Program-made: the position numbers and the translations under genes
Notes under the pieces: model-generated
The model's database searches: none
What the model saw: only the letters and a program-made list of their open reading frames with translations
Told to the model about the DNA's origin: nothing
Shown: positions 35,277 through 46,800 of the stretch, in pieces
Layout of the letters: each line of letters begins with the position of its first letter
How positions within the stretch are numbered: position 1 is the first letter of the stretch
NCBI RefSeq assembly: GCF_036669915.1
Contig: NC_089324.1
Coordinates: 11,100,118 to 11,164,117 of the forward strand
Direction: 5' to 3'
From: Pocillopora verrucosa
Taxonomy: Eukaryota > Cnidaria > Anthozoa > Scleractinia > Pocilloporidae
DNA: 64,000 nt

Positions 35277-35659
35277 ATTTCTAAAGAACCTTTTTGATTT
35301 GACTCTACGCTATTCACATGATACTTTGCGACCTTTGAGGCTCAGGTCAGTCAAAACACGGATCTTGACTTGTGGGGTCTTGGGGAATCTTCCAGCTGTA
35401 GTTGTAAGGAGTTGTAGCTCTTAACGACAGCCTTGCATTTATACAACCACCTTTTTAATTAAATATTTCACTTATGCCATAGTAAAAATTTGTTGAAAAT
35501 GTGCAGTGTAGATGTCATGTCTTTGATAATAGTTATTGTTGTAACAATGATAATAGTTATAACAATGACAACTGTAACAATGGTATAGGTAATGATAAAA
35601 ATCTTAAGGAGAATAAGAGTGACATTGTGATTGAATAGAGAATACTACATGGGCGTGCG

Positions 35660-36060
35660 TTGATGTGGAATTTCTCTTCGAGTATTCAACTTGATATCTT
35701 CCGAGTGAACGCAGTGAAAGAGTGAGATATCTCGTTGAACAAAAGAAAAGAAGAGAAATTCTATATCTACAAGCAACCATGTATTATTTTGTTTATGAAA
35801 TAAATTATATAGGCCTTTACTGACAAGAATAGGATACTTTGCGGATGAGTGACGCGTGGCGAACACTTCGCCGTATATTCTTCAACCTAAAAGAGTCATT
35901 GACGGGAAAGAGAGTGATGTGTTAGCAGCTGATTGGTGATATCAAAGACACTCAGAAAGTTATCGTAATTTTACACGTGTGCAGTTACAGCTTTTCTTAG
36001 GCATGGAAATCCTTGTAAAACACCGCAGTTTATTACGTATTATAAAGGTTGTTAAATTGT
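35660..36060 (+). repeat. Dispersed repeat, copy 1, next to the zinc-finger gene
   Basis: Shares with 43905-44235 the words CGAGTATTCA, GTAATTTTACA, GGAAATCCT and TAAAACACCGC in the same order and spacing. It ends within about 150 bases of the first coding exon of the zinc-finger gene, so it may overlap the gene's promoter or 5' UTR. Confidence 0.65.
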
Positions 36061-36213
36061 TCCCTTGGGCTCTCCAAGAAGTAATGCACAAAAGAGAAAA
36101 AAGAGTCCCCCAATGTGATGGTATCATGCCTCGGTTTCTCTCTTTCAATAATCTTGCGAGACTCGTTTGAAATTTGTTTTGTGATTGTGTTACAGACAAG
36201 AAGCCATGTCGAG

Positions 36214-38049
36214 ATGTCTCTTAACCACAGTGAAGACAATGAAAAGTCGGCCCGTTCTACAAGAAAGACCAGAGGTGAAAGGAAGTTTGATTGCTCCCAT
36301 TGTGATAAAAGTTTTACCAGAGCGGAAATCCTCCGTCAGCACGTAAGAATACACACGGGCGTAAAGCCTTTTAAGTGCAGCCATTGCGACAAGTGTTTCA
36401 GACATGCAGGAACCCTTATCCAGCATAAAAGACTGCACACTGGAGAAAAACCGTATAAGTGCAAGCATTGTGAAATGCGTTTTAGGCAGTCAGAACAACT
36501 ATCTCGACATGTCAGAGTTCATACTGGAGAGAAGCCTTTCAAATGCAGCCATTGTGACAAGTGTTTTAGTCAGCCTTCAAACCTTCGCCTACATAACAGG
36601 GTGCACACGGGCGAAAAACCCTTTAAATGCAAGGTGTGTGACAAATGTTTCAATCATTCAGGAATCCTTCGTACTCATAGTAGGACACATACCGGAGAAA
36701 AACCCTTTAAATGCAATGTTTGTGACCAGCGGTTTTCTACTCTTGGGAACCGAAACCAGCACAACAGGATACACACAGGAGAGAAACCTTTTGAATGTAA
36801 GCAGTGTGATAGGTGTTTCAATGATGCTGCAACTCTTCGTCGACATAAAACAGTGCACACTGGAGAAAAGCCTTTTAAGTGTAAGGTTTGTGACAGATGT
36901 TTTAACCGATCAGTAAACCTTAATCGACATGTCCAAACACACACGGGGGAAAAGCCTTTTAAGTGCAGCCAGTGTGACAAATGTTTCACACGTGCAGCAG
37001 ATCTTCGCCGCCATGGCACAGTGCATTCGGGCGAGAAACCTTTCAAGTGCAACCATTGCGACAAGTGTTTTACACAAGGAGGACAACTTCGCCTACATCT
37101 CAGATTACACACGGGAGAGAATCTTTTTAAGTGTCACCATTGTGGCAAGTGTTTCACTAACTCGAGTCACCTTCGCCTACATGCCAGTGTACATACGGGC
37201 GAGAAGCCTTTTAAGTGTGACCAATGTGAAAAATGCTTCAGTCGAGCTTCGGACCTTCGCCGTCACAGCGCAGTACATGCCACTGAAAAACCCCACAAGT
37301 GCACTGAGTGCGGCAAGTGTTTTAAAGAAAATGGAACACTTCGCCAACATGTCAAAAGACATACACGGGAAAAGCCGTTTCATTGCGAGCAGTGTGGGGA
37401 GTCCTTTTCCCGGGAAGGTCACTTTCAGCAACATGTTAAAGAACACTGGGGAGAAAAGCCTTTTAAGTGCTCACATTGTGTCAAGTATTTCAGCCAAGGA
37501 TCAGATCTTCGCCGACATGTTGCCACCGTTCACGCGGATGTAGAAGAGCGCAATGCTGCAACTCCTCGCCAGAATAAAACCGTGCACAATGGAGCAAAGC
37601 CGCCTTTTAAGTGTGAGATCTGTGACAAATGTTTCACCCGATCAGTAAACCTTAATCGACATGTCCAAACACACACAGGAGAAAAGCCTTTTAAATGCAG
37701 CCAATGTGAAAAATGTTTTGCTCGTGCTGCAGATCTTCGCCGCCATGGCACTGTGCATTCGGGTGAGAAACCTTTCAAGTGCAAATATTGTGACAAGTGT
37801 TACACCCAAGGGGGACAGCTTCGTCAACATATCAGACTACACACAAGAGAGAATCTTCTCAAGTGCCAGCATTGCGACAAGGTTTACACCAACTCAAGTC
37901 AACTTCGCCTACATGCTAGAGTGCACGTCGAGAATGAGCCTTTAAATTGCATAGCTCACACAGAAGAAGTGGACGAAAACATGCAAAACCAAGAAACACA
38001 AGATGACACTTTGTGTGCCGAGGTGGTGGTCGCCCTGGATATCATGTAG
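36214..38049 (+). CDS. C2H2 zinc-finger protein, 19 fingers
   Basis: 611 codons from ATG at 36214. The open frame continues upstream to 36115, but a splice acceptor (GTGTTACAG) ends at 36195 and the family-like text starts after it, so I chose this ATG. A short acidic/basic N-terminus (about 25 residues) is followed by 19 C2H2 fingers (residues about 27-585) joined mostly by TGEKPF linkers, then an acidic tail. No KRAB, BTB or SCAN domain is visible. Fingers 16-19 repeat fingers 8-11 almost exactly ([39 protein letters not shown]), and before finger 16 lies a wrecked copy of finger 7 lacking its cysteines. Such proteins are nuclear and usually bind DNA in sequence-specific manner; the target is unknown. 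Confidence 0.9.
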   Translation: MSLNHSEDNEKSARSTRKTRGERKFDCSHCDKSFTRAEILRQHVRIHTGVKPFKCSHCDKCFRHAGTLIQHKRLHTGEKPYKCKHCEMRFRQSEQLSRHVRVHTGEKPFKCSHCDKCFSQPSNLRLHNRVHTGEKPFKCKVCDKCFNHSGILRTHSRTHTGEKPFKCNVCDQRFSTLGNRNQHNRIHTGEKPFECKQCDRCFNDAATLRRHKTVHTGEKPFKCKVCDRCFNRSVNLNRHVQTHTGEKPFKCSQCDKCFTRAADLRRHGTVHSGEKPFKCNHCDKCFTQGGQLRLHLRLHTGENLFKCHHCGKCFTNSSHLRLHASVHTGEKPFKCDQCEKCFSRASDLRRHSAVHATEKPHKCTECGKCFKENGTLRQHVKRHTREKPFHCEQCGESFSREGHFQQHVKEHWGEKPFKCSHCVKYFSQGSDLRRHVATVHADVEERNAATPRQNKTVHNGAKPPFKCEICDKCFTRSVNLNRHVQTHTGEKPFKCSQCEKCFARAADLRRHGTVHSGEKPFKCKYCDKCYTQGGQLRQHIRLHTRENLLKCQHCDKVYTNSSQLRLHARVHVENEPLNCIAHTEEVDENMQNQETQDDTLCAEVVVALDIM

Positions 38050-39648
38050 CTTACTTACCTTGTTTGGGACAGACGTTGTTATCGGTGTAAACTGTTGGAC
38101 TTTTCAAACGGTACGTATGACGGCCATTTAAAAGACGTGTACCTATGTTCTATTTTTTGCGCTGTGTAGTTAATATCAGGAACTTTAACCCTAGAAATTT
38201 AAAGTGGACAAGTAGTTTAGAAAAATTTTTGATCAAGTTGCAAATGTACCTTGAAAGTGCTTTGCTTCTGTTGTATTTGGTTCCGAAAATTCGCGTAACC
38301 CCTGAGACCAGTCAGATGCAAGTAAGCTGTTAACACCTTGTGACGTCATGATCTTAGCATCCACTTTCCTTTTATTTCGGTTCTGTTAGGCTGTTGTTAT
38401 AATTTTTTCGTGGTTGTATGTCATTCGATTGAAATAAGCTGTACACGTTTGCACGGTTAAGTTTTATTTTAACTCGTTCTGATTTTCTGAATTGGTAAAA
38501 TTTATAGTGAATCACTGAAAAAGATTTCTTCGCAAATTTCAGTTTAACATGAACTCGTGTGTAGAGCTCCGTGACTGTTATAAGTATTGGACACAAGTGG
38601 CCAAATTAAAGGATACATTTTGTAAGTGATTGATATTTTTCCTGTTTCATGTTATTAAAATTGATATTTTGAGCTCTTCTGTTTTCCCATTTTAGAGTTT
38701 TTATCGTTTTGGGGAACTCGAGGATACATGACAGTTTTTTTAAGTCGACCAGAGTGTGTCAAAATTTTACATTCGAACGTCGTGAAACATTCCGTGTTAC
38801 CGTGGCAACGATCAAGAAGTAATTTTCTGCATTCCCTCAGATTATCTCTTCGCAGTCGAACAATTTTTACACGTAAATTGAAATGGTGGGCTTGCCATGG
38901 CAGTTGCAATAAATAGGCCGAAGTAATGGGAAAACCGTTAAACAGTTTTTAGAGACGGTGTCCTAAAAATCTTCGATTGCCTTTTGCTCAATTTAGGATT
39001 AAGCAGTTTGGGGCAAGGCCTCAATGAGAGATGAATCTCAATTTAAATACAGCTGTTCCAAAGTTATGATGCTGCCAAGTGTAGAGTTGATTCATTGGCT
39101 GTGATGCGAAACTATCTAAAAAAAAGTGCTCTGAATTTAAAGTCTTAAAAATATTTTACATTTGTATCACATTGGACAACTTTGCAATATATATATATTT
39201 TTTAATAAACAAAACTTTATTGGAAACAGAAATATCATGGAATCAAAAAAAACATGTAAACACTAATTTACAACAGTCAATAAAAAAATAGCAAAGTAAC
39301 AAAATGTATTTCATAACCATTACACGTAGTTCACACACAAAAAAAGAAGAAAAGCATGAATCAGAGTAAAAGCTTGTCAGTTGCCACATGTAAGTTAATA
39401 AGATTTGCCACCATTTTCAATATGGTGCTGTTCAAATAACTTGCTTACGAATTAATCTAAATTTGGTTTCTTGTAATGCCCTTGCAGGTGCACAAATATT
39501 TCTTTTGCGATAAAAACAGAAGACGTGGTCTACTTTTAAGAGGATTTGATGATTCCAATGGAGAGGAGTCTTCAAACGTATTGAGTACAATTTGTCAATT
39601 TGAGAGTTTTATCTTAGTCTTGTGAAAATCATTAAACCATCCTAATGT
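38050..39648. other. Non-coding; 3' side of the zinc-finger gene
   Basis: Probable 3' UTR sequence first. An AATAAA occurs near 38909. No further gene seen. Confidence 0.4.
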
Positions 39649-40005
39649 TTATGTAAAGAAATCAGTTGATTCTTGACAATGTATATATATATCCACAAAA
39701 CAGTTGCTCCAATTAGGAAGTTCTGTAAAATGTTTCTTCCAAGACGTAATTGCAGAGGGTTCAGTATCAAGTCTTTCAATAAACATTTTATAATAATTTT
39801 TACAGCGAAATGTAGTGAAAAATATTGTACTATCTTTAAACTGAAAGTATTCTGACGGTTCACTGAGTAGATCAGGGACAGGAGAATTAAGAGCCTTTCT
39901 TTTCAGATCTAAAGGAATGGCAGCAATTAATTGAAAATAATGCAAATAATTGACCTTAATTTCGAATTTATTTTGAAATTCTTCAAGCGTCAGAAATTTT
40001 TCCAT
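39649..40005 (-). mobile_element. L1/Tx1-like LINE fragment
   Basis: 118 codons: LTLEEFQNKFEIKVNYLHYF, QLIAAIPLDLKRKA, YYKMFIERLDTEPSAITSWK. This pattern belongs to the region after the RT domain in L1/Tx1-type elements. Neither the polymerase upstream nor the zinc-box tail downstream is readable, so it is a short truncated relic. Confidence 0.6.
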
Positions 40006-40817
40006 TGAAATTTAATAAATCGCGAATAAAAAGAATTCACGCGATCACACCGAACGTTTCAAAATGATCTAATACGCCATTCACTCAAAAGCCGTCTCGT
40101 TAAACAATTTCAAGTATTTCATTCTTCAAAGAAGTTGATTAAATCGATCTTTGAGTACTTAAAATCTAGCACCATGAAAATGAAAGTTAGTAACCATTAA
40201 TAAACATGTCTTAAGGCATGTGATATAGTGTTAAGTCTGGAAACAGCTCCTCGCATTGATCAGGAGGTGCAGCTTAGCTAATTAAGTATACTAAAGTAAC
40301 TTTTTCATATTATTTCTCGGACGCAAAGTTAGGTCCAAATATCTCGGAAAGAGCTGTACAAAAATTTTCCAAATGTTCTTTTCATAAATGCAATATATCA
40401 AAAACAGTTTAAATATAATTTTTCACAACAGCAAGGTTATATGCCTGTAGATTGGACGGAATGCATCCCTCTTAAATCGTTCGGGGTATGAACTTAAAAG
40501 TCAATTTATTTTCCCCTTTGTTTTATCAACAATTTTATTCGAAATTAAGCGCTTCTGCTGTAATTAGCCGCGCGATTTGGTAAATCAACAAGATACCCTT
40601 GAATCAGCTTTCGAGAAGTGTCGAGTTTTCCCTTTTCCTAATTCTGTTTCTTTTCAGAGATTTTTATGAACGTTTCAATTTTCCGTCATTTTATTTTGCG
40701 CGACGGTGGCTGTTTCTTATGTTTTCCAGTGAACTTTTGCGCAGGAAATTGGCGCGCGGCCAGCTACAATCGATACCCTCGCGCACGCCCGACGTTTGAC
40801 CGCAGTGTAACATCAGG
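40006..40817. other. Non-coding; 3' side of the viperin gene
   Basis: Holds the likely viperin 3' UTR. Otherwise nothing recognised. Confidence 0.4.
40690..40695 (-). terminator. Poly(A) signal candidate for viperin
   Basis: AATAAA on the minus strand, about 125 bases past the viperin stop codon. Confidence 0.4.
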
Positions 40818-43800
40818 CTACCATTCCAGATCCATGTCCGCCTTACTCCACGTGTATTTTCCTCCTCGTCTGAAGAACATCTGTTCATCAAATCCACTTG
40901 CATTTATGGCGTCTTCAACTCCCACATCTAGCAGAGATTTGGATGGAGTTTTTGCGCCAGATCTACAGTCCAGGAAACGCATCTAAGTGAAGAATAGGAC
41001 CAGAGGTTAAAAATTCCTCCTTCAATTCTGCGTCGAAGACGTATCTCTCTCTCGCAATATGTGGCTAATTAATTCACCCAGAATTCTTTTCGAATTATTT
41101 CTTTGTATAATTTCCAAGAATCAGAACAGTTCTTAACCCTTTCGCTCCCTGAAGATCTGAAGATCTCTTTTTCTTTATCCTTTGACCACGAAGAATGACG
41201 AGCTTCTAATTTCTCCTAAAATTTCACCCCTGATTCAAACATTAAAGTAACGAAAATACAGGATATGATCCTTAAGTTAAGAAGCTCTAGGTTTTAAAAT
41301 AAATTCTCCTTGTCAGCACCTTAGGTAACGTATAAAGAACAGTATGGAGAATATGTAGACTGAGATTAGGGTGTAAAGGTTTAACGATCGTTTTTGAAAA
41401 TACTTACAAACTCGTCTAGAATGAGATACGAATTCTGCATCTATAAAAATAAAAAAGGATGAAGAAAAGTTAGCAAAGATTGCTTTAAGTTAGTTTTTCT
41501 AAAGGCAGAGCAGTTCTTTTGTTTACCCTTTGTTAAGAGAAGATATCATGGGGATATGTTTGTTCAACTGCAAGAGTGACTGGCCTCTAATTTCTCCTTA
41601 CAGTATCAACCTTCAGTCAAATGCAAAGGTCATGAGAATAAAGGAAATGATCACTAGTTTAAGAAGCTTCTGATTGTCAAACAAATTCTCCTCGTCAGTT
41701 CCATAGGGAAAGTAAAGAGAATAATGTGGAGTACATGAACACCAATGTTGAGGTGTAAACTGAAATTTGAAGGGGAAACAGCTCACTTCTACAGATATAA
41801 CCAGGAAAGTCATCGTGGAACTTTCTTTATCAAAAATGATAAAAAAATAATAAGGGTTTAATAATGAAGGTGAGCAGCTTTGTACAAAGCATTGTTAGGA
41901 ATGCTAAAAGAGAGATCACTCAATTTGTTTACCTTTTCATTTGATTCAGGAACAAGACAACTTAACTTGGAGTGTCTTTCAACAAAATGATTGAATTCAT
42001 CATCAGAAATTACAAACTTTTGTGCTTGTCGCAACGCATCTGTACCACAGTTTTCTCCCTCGATGAGCAGACACTGGAAAACCTGAGCAGCGGAAATAAA
42101 TTCAGTTGGTTTTTTTTGGTGGAAAAATTATTATAAATCAGTTCTCAGATGGCTGACAATCTTTCACGAAACTACTTTTTTTACAATGTTTTCCGCGGCT
42201 TTCGATAATTGGTGTAATATTTTTACAGTAATCAATTGTTTAGTGTCATTCTTAGGTTATCCAAAAGATGTGTCATCATTAATTCTAAACCACATTCGCT
42301 ATCGTCATCATTATTTTCAAGGAATGTATAACTGTATATACTTCATAACAGTTATATGAATTTATAAAGAAGTTAATTCATCGTCGGTTAGAGATAACCG
42401 GATCGAATAGTAGAGTTCTCTAAGTTGAAGACCCAATGCAATGGCAAATTTACTATTGCTCATTAAATTGACAGTTCCTGTAATGTAAGAAGTGCGAGGA
42501 TACGCTTTCTGAATTCTCTGAAACAAAAATTATACTATTTCACGACTATTCGCCTCAAGCGAAGTGCATATCCTTGAATAATCCCCTCCATATCATCTCT
42601 GAGATTATTCACTTGAGCAATCAGTTAAATCAAAAGAATTGTTCTCATTGTGCTCAAGGAATATTATAACATGAAATCCAATTCGCCTTTGGCGAATAAT
42701 TGTCAACTGGTTTTAGGCAAGAGGTCTAAATAGCGTATATTTCGAATACCCCACCAACACTCAAAATGGTTTTGGATTTTTCTTTCTTTCAACTGATCAC
42801 CAGTTAACTGCTAACCAAAGAGAGCCAGAAAGCAAATTACGGACTAAGACTCCCTTCTCGTCTATCTGTGCGTCTTATTATGGTGTGATCTGAAGGACAT
42901 GGGCAGTGTTTTAACAGCAACTGGCTCCGTCTCTCCGAGCCTACCTCCCTACTACGCCCGATCATTTTCTTCTCCTTTTCAATCTTCAATCTTATTCAGG
43001 TTTGTTTGGCTGTGGCCTGAGATCGTTCATATTTGCCAGAGATTGAGTCGTAGGTTATTGCATGACCCGGTTACTTCATTAGATATGGATTTCATTAGAG
43101 CGAAATACATCACTTCCATTCTTAATCAATTTCCTAATTTTTACGAAAAATCCCATGATCTCCAAGTTTTTTTTTACTGGTTTCTTTAGTCCTCTCATTC
43201 TACGTAAGTAATGATCAGTGCTTGAATTGCTTTAAACAAACTCTTCAACAGCCCCTACGAAACTGTAATAAATAGAAGTACAGTGAAAAGCTAACCTACT
43301 CGAGCTTTGCTCTGAGGCTTGACTGGTATACAGTGGAACCAAGCGGTACCGTATTAAGCGGTCAGTCGTCAAAGTTTCGAAATTCTTCCCCTTAATCATT
43401 GTAATTTTATCCTCTACTGAGAGGTCACCTCTATTTGTTACCCTTTCCTTTTACAATACCCTTATTCTGTGGAACTTATATTAAGCGGTCACCCCGCCAT
43501 TCCCCGTGGTTGACCGCTTAATGCAGGTTCCACTGTATGATGTTACACATCCAAATAGGGTAATAGGAATAACGCCCTAAATAAATTACGCGAAATCATT
43601 ACTGATCCACACCTTCCAACGAATTGGGGCGAGTTCCTCGATGCGCTCGGTCATATCCTCGTCAACGTTAAACGTGTTAACCACCGTGTTGATCTTGAAA
43701 GCCACGTGGTACTGTTTGCACCAATCACGTATATTCTGTAAACACTTCAGGTTTCCCTTCCCAGACTGATGACGTCCAATCTGACGATTTTTCTCCTCGT

Positions 43801-46781
43801 CAAAACTGTCACACGACACAGCCATTATATCCAGAAATTCTCCTGCAAACGTTGCATAATGACAAATAGAAAAATTTTACTTAGATCAATAAATAGAGAA
43901 AATATGTGGACAAGCGTAGATATGGAATTTTCCCTCGAGTATTCAGCTCGATATTTTTACAAACTGATGAGCGCCGCGGACGGGTGCGATATCGAGTATC
44001 ATGTATCATGTACCATATATCATTTTGTTAATTGTATAACCGCCATAGACCTGAACGCTTTGCCATTCATCCATCGACAAGAGAGAGTGCTGTGAAAGGC
44101 GAGTGACGAGTCAGCAGCAGGTTTTAGAAATCATTTTCACGTACAAATTACCGTAATTTTACATGAATGCAGTTGCGGCTTTCTCAGGGTTGGAAATCCT
44201 CATAAAACACCGCGGTGTATTGATAAAAGGTGTTTTCGTGCTTCGCAGGCTGTCAAGTTTTCTTTACTCAATTTGACTGCAATTCGGAGCACGCTTCCTA
44301 AACACTGTTTGGCTGGTTCCATGTCTTTAATTCCAGTCGCAATTTAATCGAGTATTAGTTGATTTCGTTGCATCGAAGTTGTTTATAAAAGCCACAACGG
44401 TATAAAATTTGAAATGATTTTAAATTTTCAGCTTTTTCATTATGTTACATACCCCTTGTAAGACCTCGCTACGCACGAACCCTATAACATATGTGCGTGT
44501 ATGAACAACTTCGAGCTTTGAAGTGGATGAAAGGATGAACCTCTAGGATACCTCTATTGAGGTGAAATTAATAACGAAATAGACAGGTTGAAAAGGTAAA
44601 TTTTAGCTAAAGTTTGTCGATATTTGGCGCGAATTTTCAATTTTGAATCTTGATTCCTCTTGAAGTCCTCGATGCAACTTTTACAACTTTGTGACGCATT
44701 GCCCGAAAAGAAAATGCTGTCCTTTCAACCAATCAAACGTCAGTATTTACGATAACCTTATCATTTGCCAAATTTGTTGATAGTTTTGTTGTTGCGCTAA
44801 AACATCCTCTAGCCTTTGGTGGGCAGTCGATGAAATTTCGACTTTGCTTAGGGTGTTTCTTACCATATTTGGAAAACCATCGTTCCGTAACTAGGCTTCC
44901 ATTGCACACGATTGAGACAGACTGCATCTTCAGATCCTCCTTACAATAACGCGTCAGTTCTCCAACAAATTCGCCACGTTTGTAGATAAAAGGTTCTCCT
45001 CCAGAAAAGTTGATTTTTTCCATCCCTAAAAATGAATGAAAAGCACAGAATCCTTGACATGCAGGTATGTATGTATATATGTATGTATGTATGTATGTAT
45101 TTTAACTTAATAGACCATCAACGTAACTTTTCTGGGTCAATACAAACAAATTGGAAATTAGGGTTCTTGTCAACAAGATGTGGTCAAACCCGGTCAAAAT
45201 TCGTTTTTTTTTTGCTCTTTAGTTAAAAAGTTTTAAAGCTGACGTTTCGAGCGTCAGTCCTTCGTCAGAGCGAATGGATTTCGCCCTTAGCATTCGCTCT
45301 GACGAAGGGTTAACGCTCAAAACGTCAGCTTTTAAACTCTTTACGGTGGCCAATTTACGTTATCAAGTCAGTTGATAATACTTAATTACCCTGTTATACT
45401 CTTTCACCGACGCACACCACAGTTTCTTTAGAAAATTTACCCCCTGTGATCAAGCGTGAATAATATCTGATACTGGTTAAGCAAGCAGAACATAAACATC
45501 AACAGGTCACGGAATGGAAAAGGAGCATCAGAATATTTTACTCTTGTTTAGGGACGATTCTAGATATCTGGGGTTAACATCTGAGGAAATAACATCGGAA
45601 GGGAGCTAATTTCTTCTAGGTATCCAGAAAAAAATTACGATGGAACATCGAAGAAGAATCTGACGGGAGATGAACTGATAGTCTCAAATGCAAAATGAAG
45701 GGGAAGACCTTGATTGAGACCGTCGTCCCGAGTGCCATTTAACACTTTTCCCATTCCATCTCTTCTCACTTTCAGGGAGACACAAAAAAGATTGCTAAAG
45801 GCAATTTAAGAGCCTCTTCATTCGAGCTCGTGCAGTCTGCTAGCCCAGTTGCAAGGACCACGCAAAGAGAGGGGATGGGGTTACTTAGATGCAAAATGAA
45901 AATCTAAGACCTAATGCAACGACTAATTTAATATTGCTCGTTGAATTGACAGTTTCTGTAACGTAAGAAGTGCAAGAATACGCTTTCTGAATTCTCTGAA
46001 ACAAAATTTTTTTCTATTTAACAGCTATTTGCTTCAGGCGAAGTGCATATTGTTGAATGATCCCTTCCACTTCATCTCGGAGATTATTCACCTGAGCAAT
46101 TAGTTATATCAAAACAATTGTTCTCCTTGTGCTCAGGAAATATTCTTTAATTCAATTCGCCTTCGGCGAATAATTGTCAACTGGTTTCAGGCAAGAGGTC
46201 TAAGTAGTGCATATTTCGAATACCCCACCAACACTCAAAATGATTTTAAATTTCTCTTTCTTTCAATTACTAGTTAACTGCTAACCAAAGAGAGCCGTGG
46301 AAAGCCCGTCTGACCGAATAGTACAAATTTCTCGTTTTAACATTGATCTGCCTTAGTTAATGAAGCAAGCCTAAGGTCTGTGTTTGGCTTTCATTAAAAC
46401 CCTACCTGCCTCTTTGAGCATCATTAATCCTCGTTTCGCCTCGTCAATTGGTAGAACGGATGAAGTTTTTGCGGTATGGAAGCAGAAGCCACATTTGTAG
46501 TTGCACTGTCTTGTAAAGTGATAGTTGACACTTCGAGGAATGATTTTATCTGTAGAAAGAGCGCTAGAGTGCAGCTCATTTCCTCGTAGGCCAACGCGCG
46601 TTCTTCTTCGGCCCAAATCTTTGTCAGGACTTGTTGGTATTTCTTTCGAAGCGTCACATTTCGCCTCTTTAACTTTTCTTCGTGGAAGAAAATTCTTGAT
46701 CAAAGAAAAGATAACGATAATAATGAATGCAATAGGAATCAAAATGGAGAGTAGGAGAGACAACAAACTATCTTCAGCCAT
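40818..46781 (-). CDS. RSAD2: Viperin (radical SAM antiviral enzyme), complete six-exon gene
   Basis: Six exons on the minus strand: 46406-46781, 44864-45025, 43613-43842, 41933-42082, 41408-41440, 40818-40982. Every intron has GT-AG ends and compatible phase; the joined frame is 1116 bases, 371 aa (human viperin is 361). Residues 5-28 are hydrophobic, the ER/lipid-droplet anchor. The [4Fe-4S]/SAM motif CNYKCGFC gives Cys93, Cys97 and Cys100; GGE (134-136) follows. Other family blocks are [38 protein letters not shown]. The protein ends in tryptophan (DLEW), the residue vertebrate viperin uses for iron-sulphur loading by CIAO1. The enzyme family turns CTP into ddhCTP, a chain terminator of viral polymerases. 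The exon 3 donor is the weakest (AAG|GTGTGG). Introns hold several MITEs. Confidence 0.95.
41133..41384 (-). mobile_element. MITE-like element, subfamily D, in viperin intron 5
   Basis: Left TAACCCTTTCGCTCCCTG, with AAGATCTG duplicated in tandem, then CTTCTAATTTCTCC. Right GATTAGGGTGTAAAGGTTTA. Confidence 0.7.
41568..41760 (-). mobile_element. MITE-like element, subfamily D, in viperin intron 4
   Basis: Contains GACTGGCCTCTAATTTCTCC, CATGAGAATAAAGGAAATGA and TTGAGGTGTAAAC. The left terminus is lost. Confidence 0.65.
42428..42833 (+). repeat. 400-bp duplicated block, copy in viperin intron 3
   Basis: Matches 45905-46304 along its length in the same orientation. Shared text includes ATACGCTTTCTGAATTCTCT, GGCGAATAATTGTCAACTGG and ACTGCTAACCAAAGAGAGCC. 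It contains two short hairpin-like words based on ATTCGCC...GGCGAAT. Confidence 0.85.
43331..43535. mobile_element. Pogo/Tigger-like MITE with TA duplication
   Basis: CAGTGGAACC at the left and GGTTCCACTG at the right, each flanked by TA. Next to the ends are ATTAAGCGGTCA and TGACCGCTTAATGCAG. CAGT termini and TA target sites are typical of pogo/Tigger-type mariner elements. Lies in viperin intron 3. Confidence 0.75.
43905..44235 (+). repeat. Dispersed repeat, copy 2, in viperin intron 2
   Basis: Related to 35660-36060: GGAATTTTCCCTCGAGTATT, CCGTAATTTTACATGAATGC, GGTTGGAAATCCTCATAAAA. Confidence 0.65.
45064..45100 (+). repeat. (GTAT)n microsatellite in viperin intron 1
   Basis: About nine GTAT units with one ATAT interruption. 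Confidence 0.9.
45229..45450. mobile_element. Diverged relative of the 7273 palindrome, in viperin intron 1
   Basis: GCTGACGTTTCGAGCGTCAG and, inverted, CTCAAAACGTCAGC flank a longer loop with AGAGCGAATG / CATTCGCTCT. The right flank continues ACGGTGGCCAATTTACGTTA and TTACCCTGTTATACTC as in the other copy. The left outer arm is missing. Confidence 0.75.
45905..46304 (+). repeat. 400-bp duplicated block, copy in viperin intron 1
   Basis: Partner of 42428-42833. The hairpin words here read GCTTCAGGCGAAG and ATTCGCCTTCGGCGAAT, the second a perfect palindrome. Confidence 0.85.
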
Positions 46782-46800
46782 CTTTGTTATCAGTAAGTTC

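Noticed and set aside
36115..36213. Extended N-terminus of the zinc-finger protein from ATG at 36115
   Set aside because: The stretch is hydrophobic, unlike the family, and includes a likely intron end (GTGTTACAG at 36187-36195).
36190..37945. Several 60-200 codon frames on both strands over the zinc-finger gene
   Set aside because: They follow the 84-bp finger periodicity in wrong frames, while the chosen frame carries all C2H2 residues.
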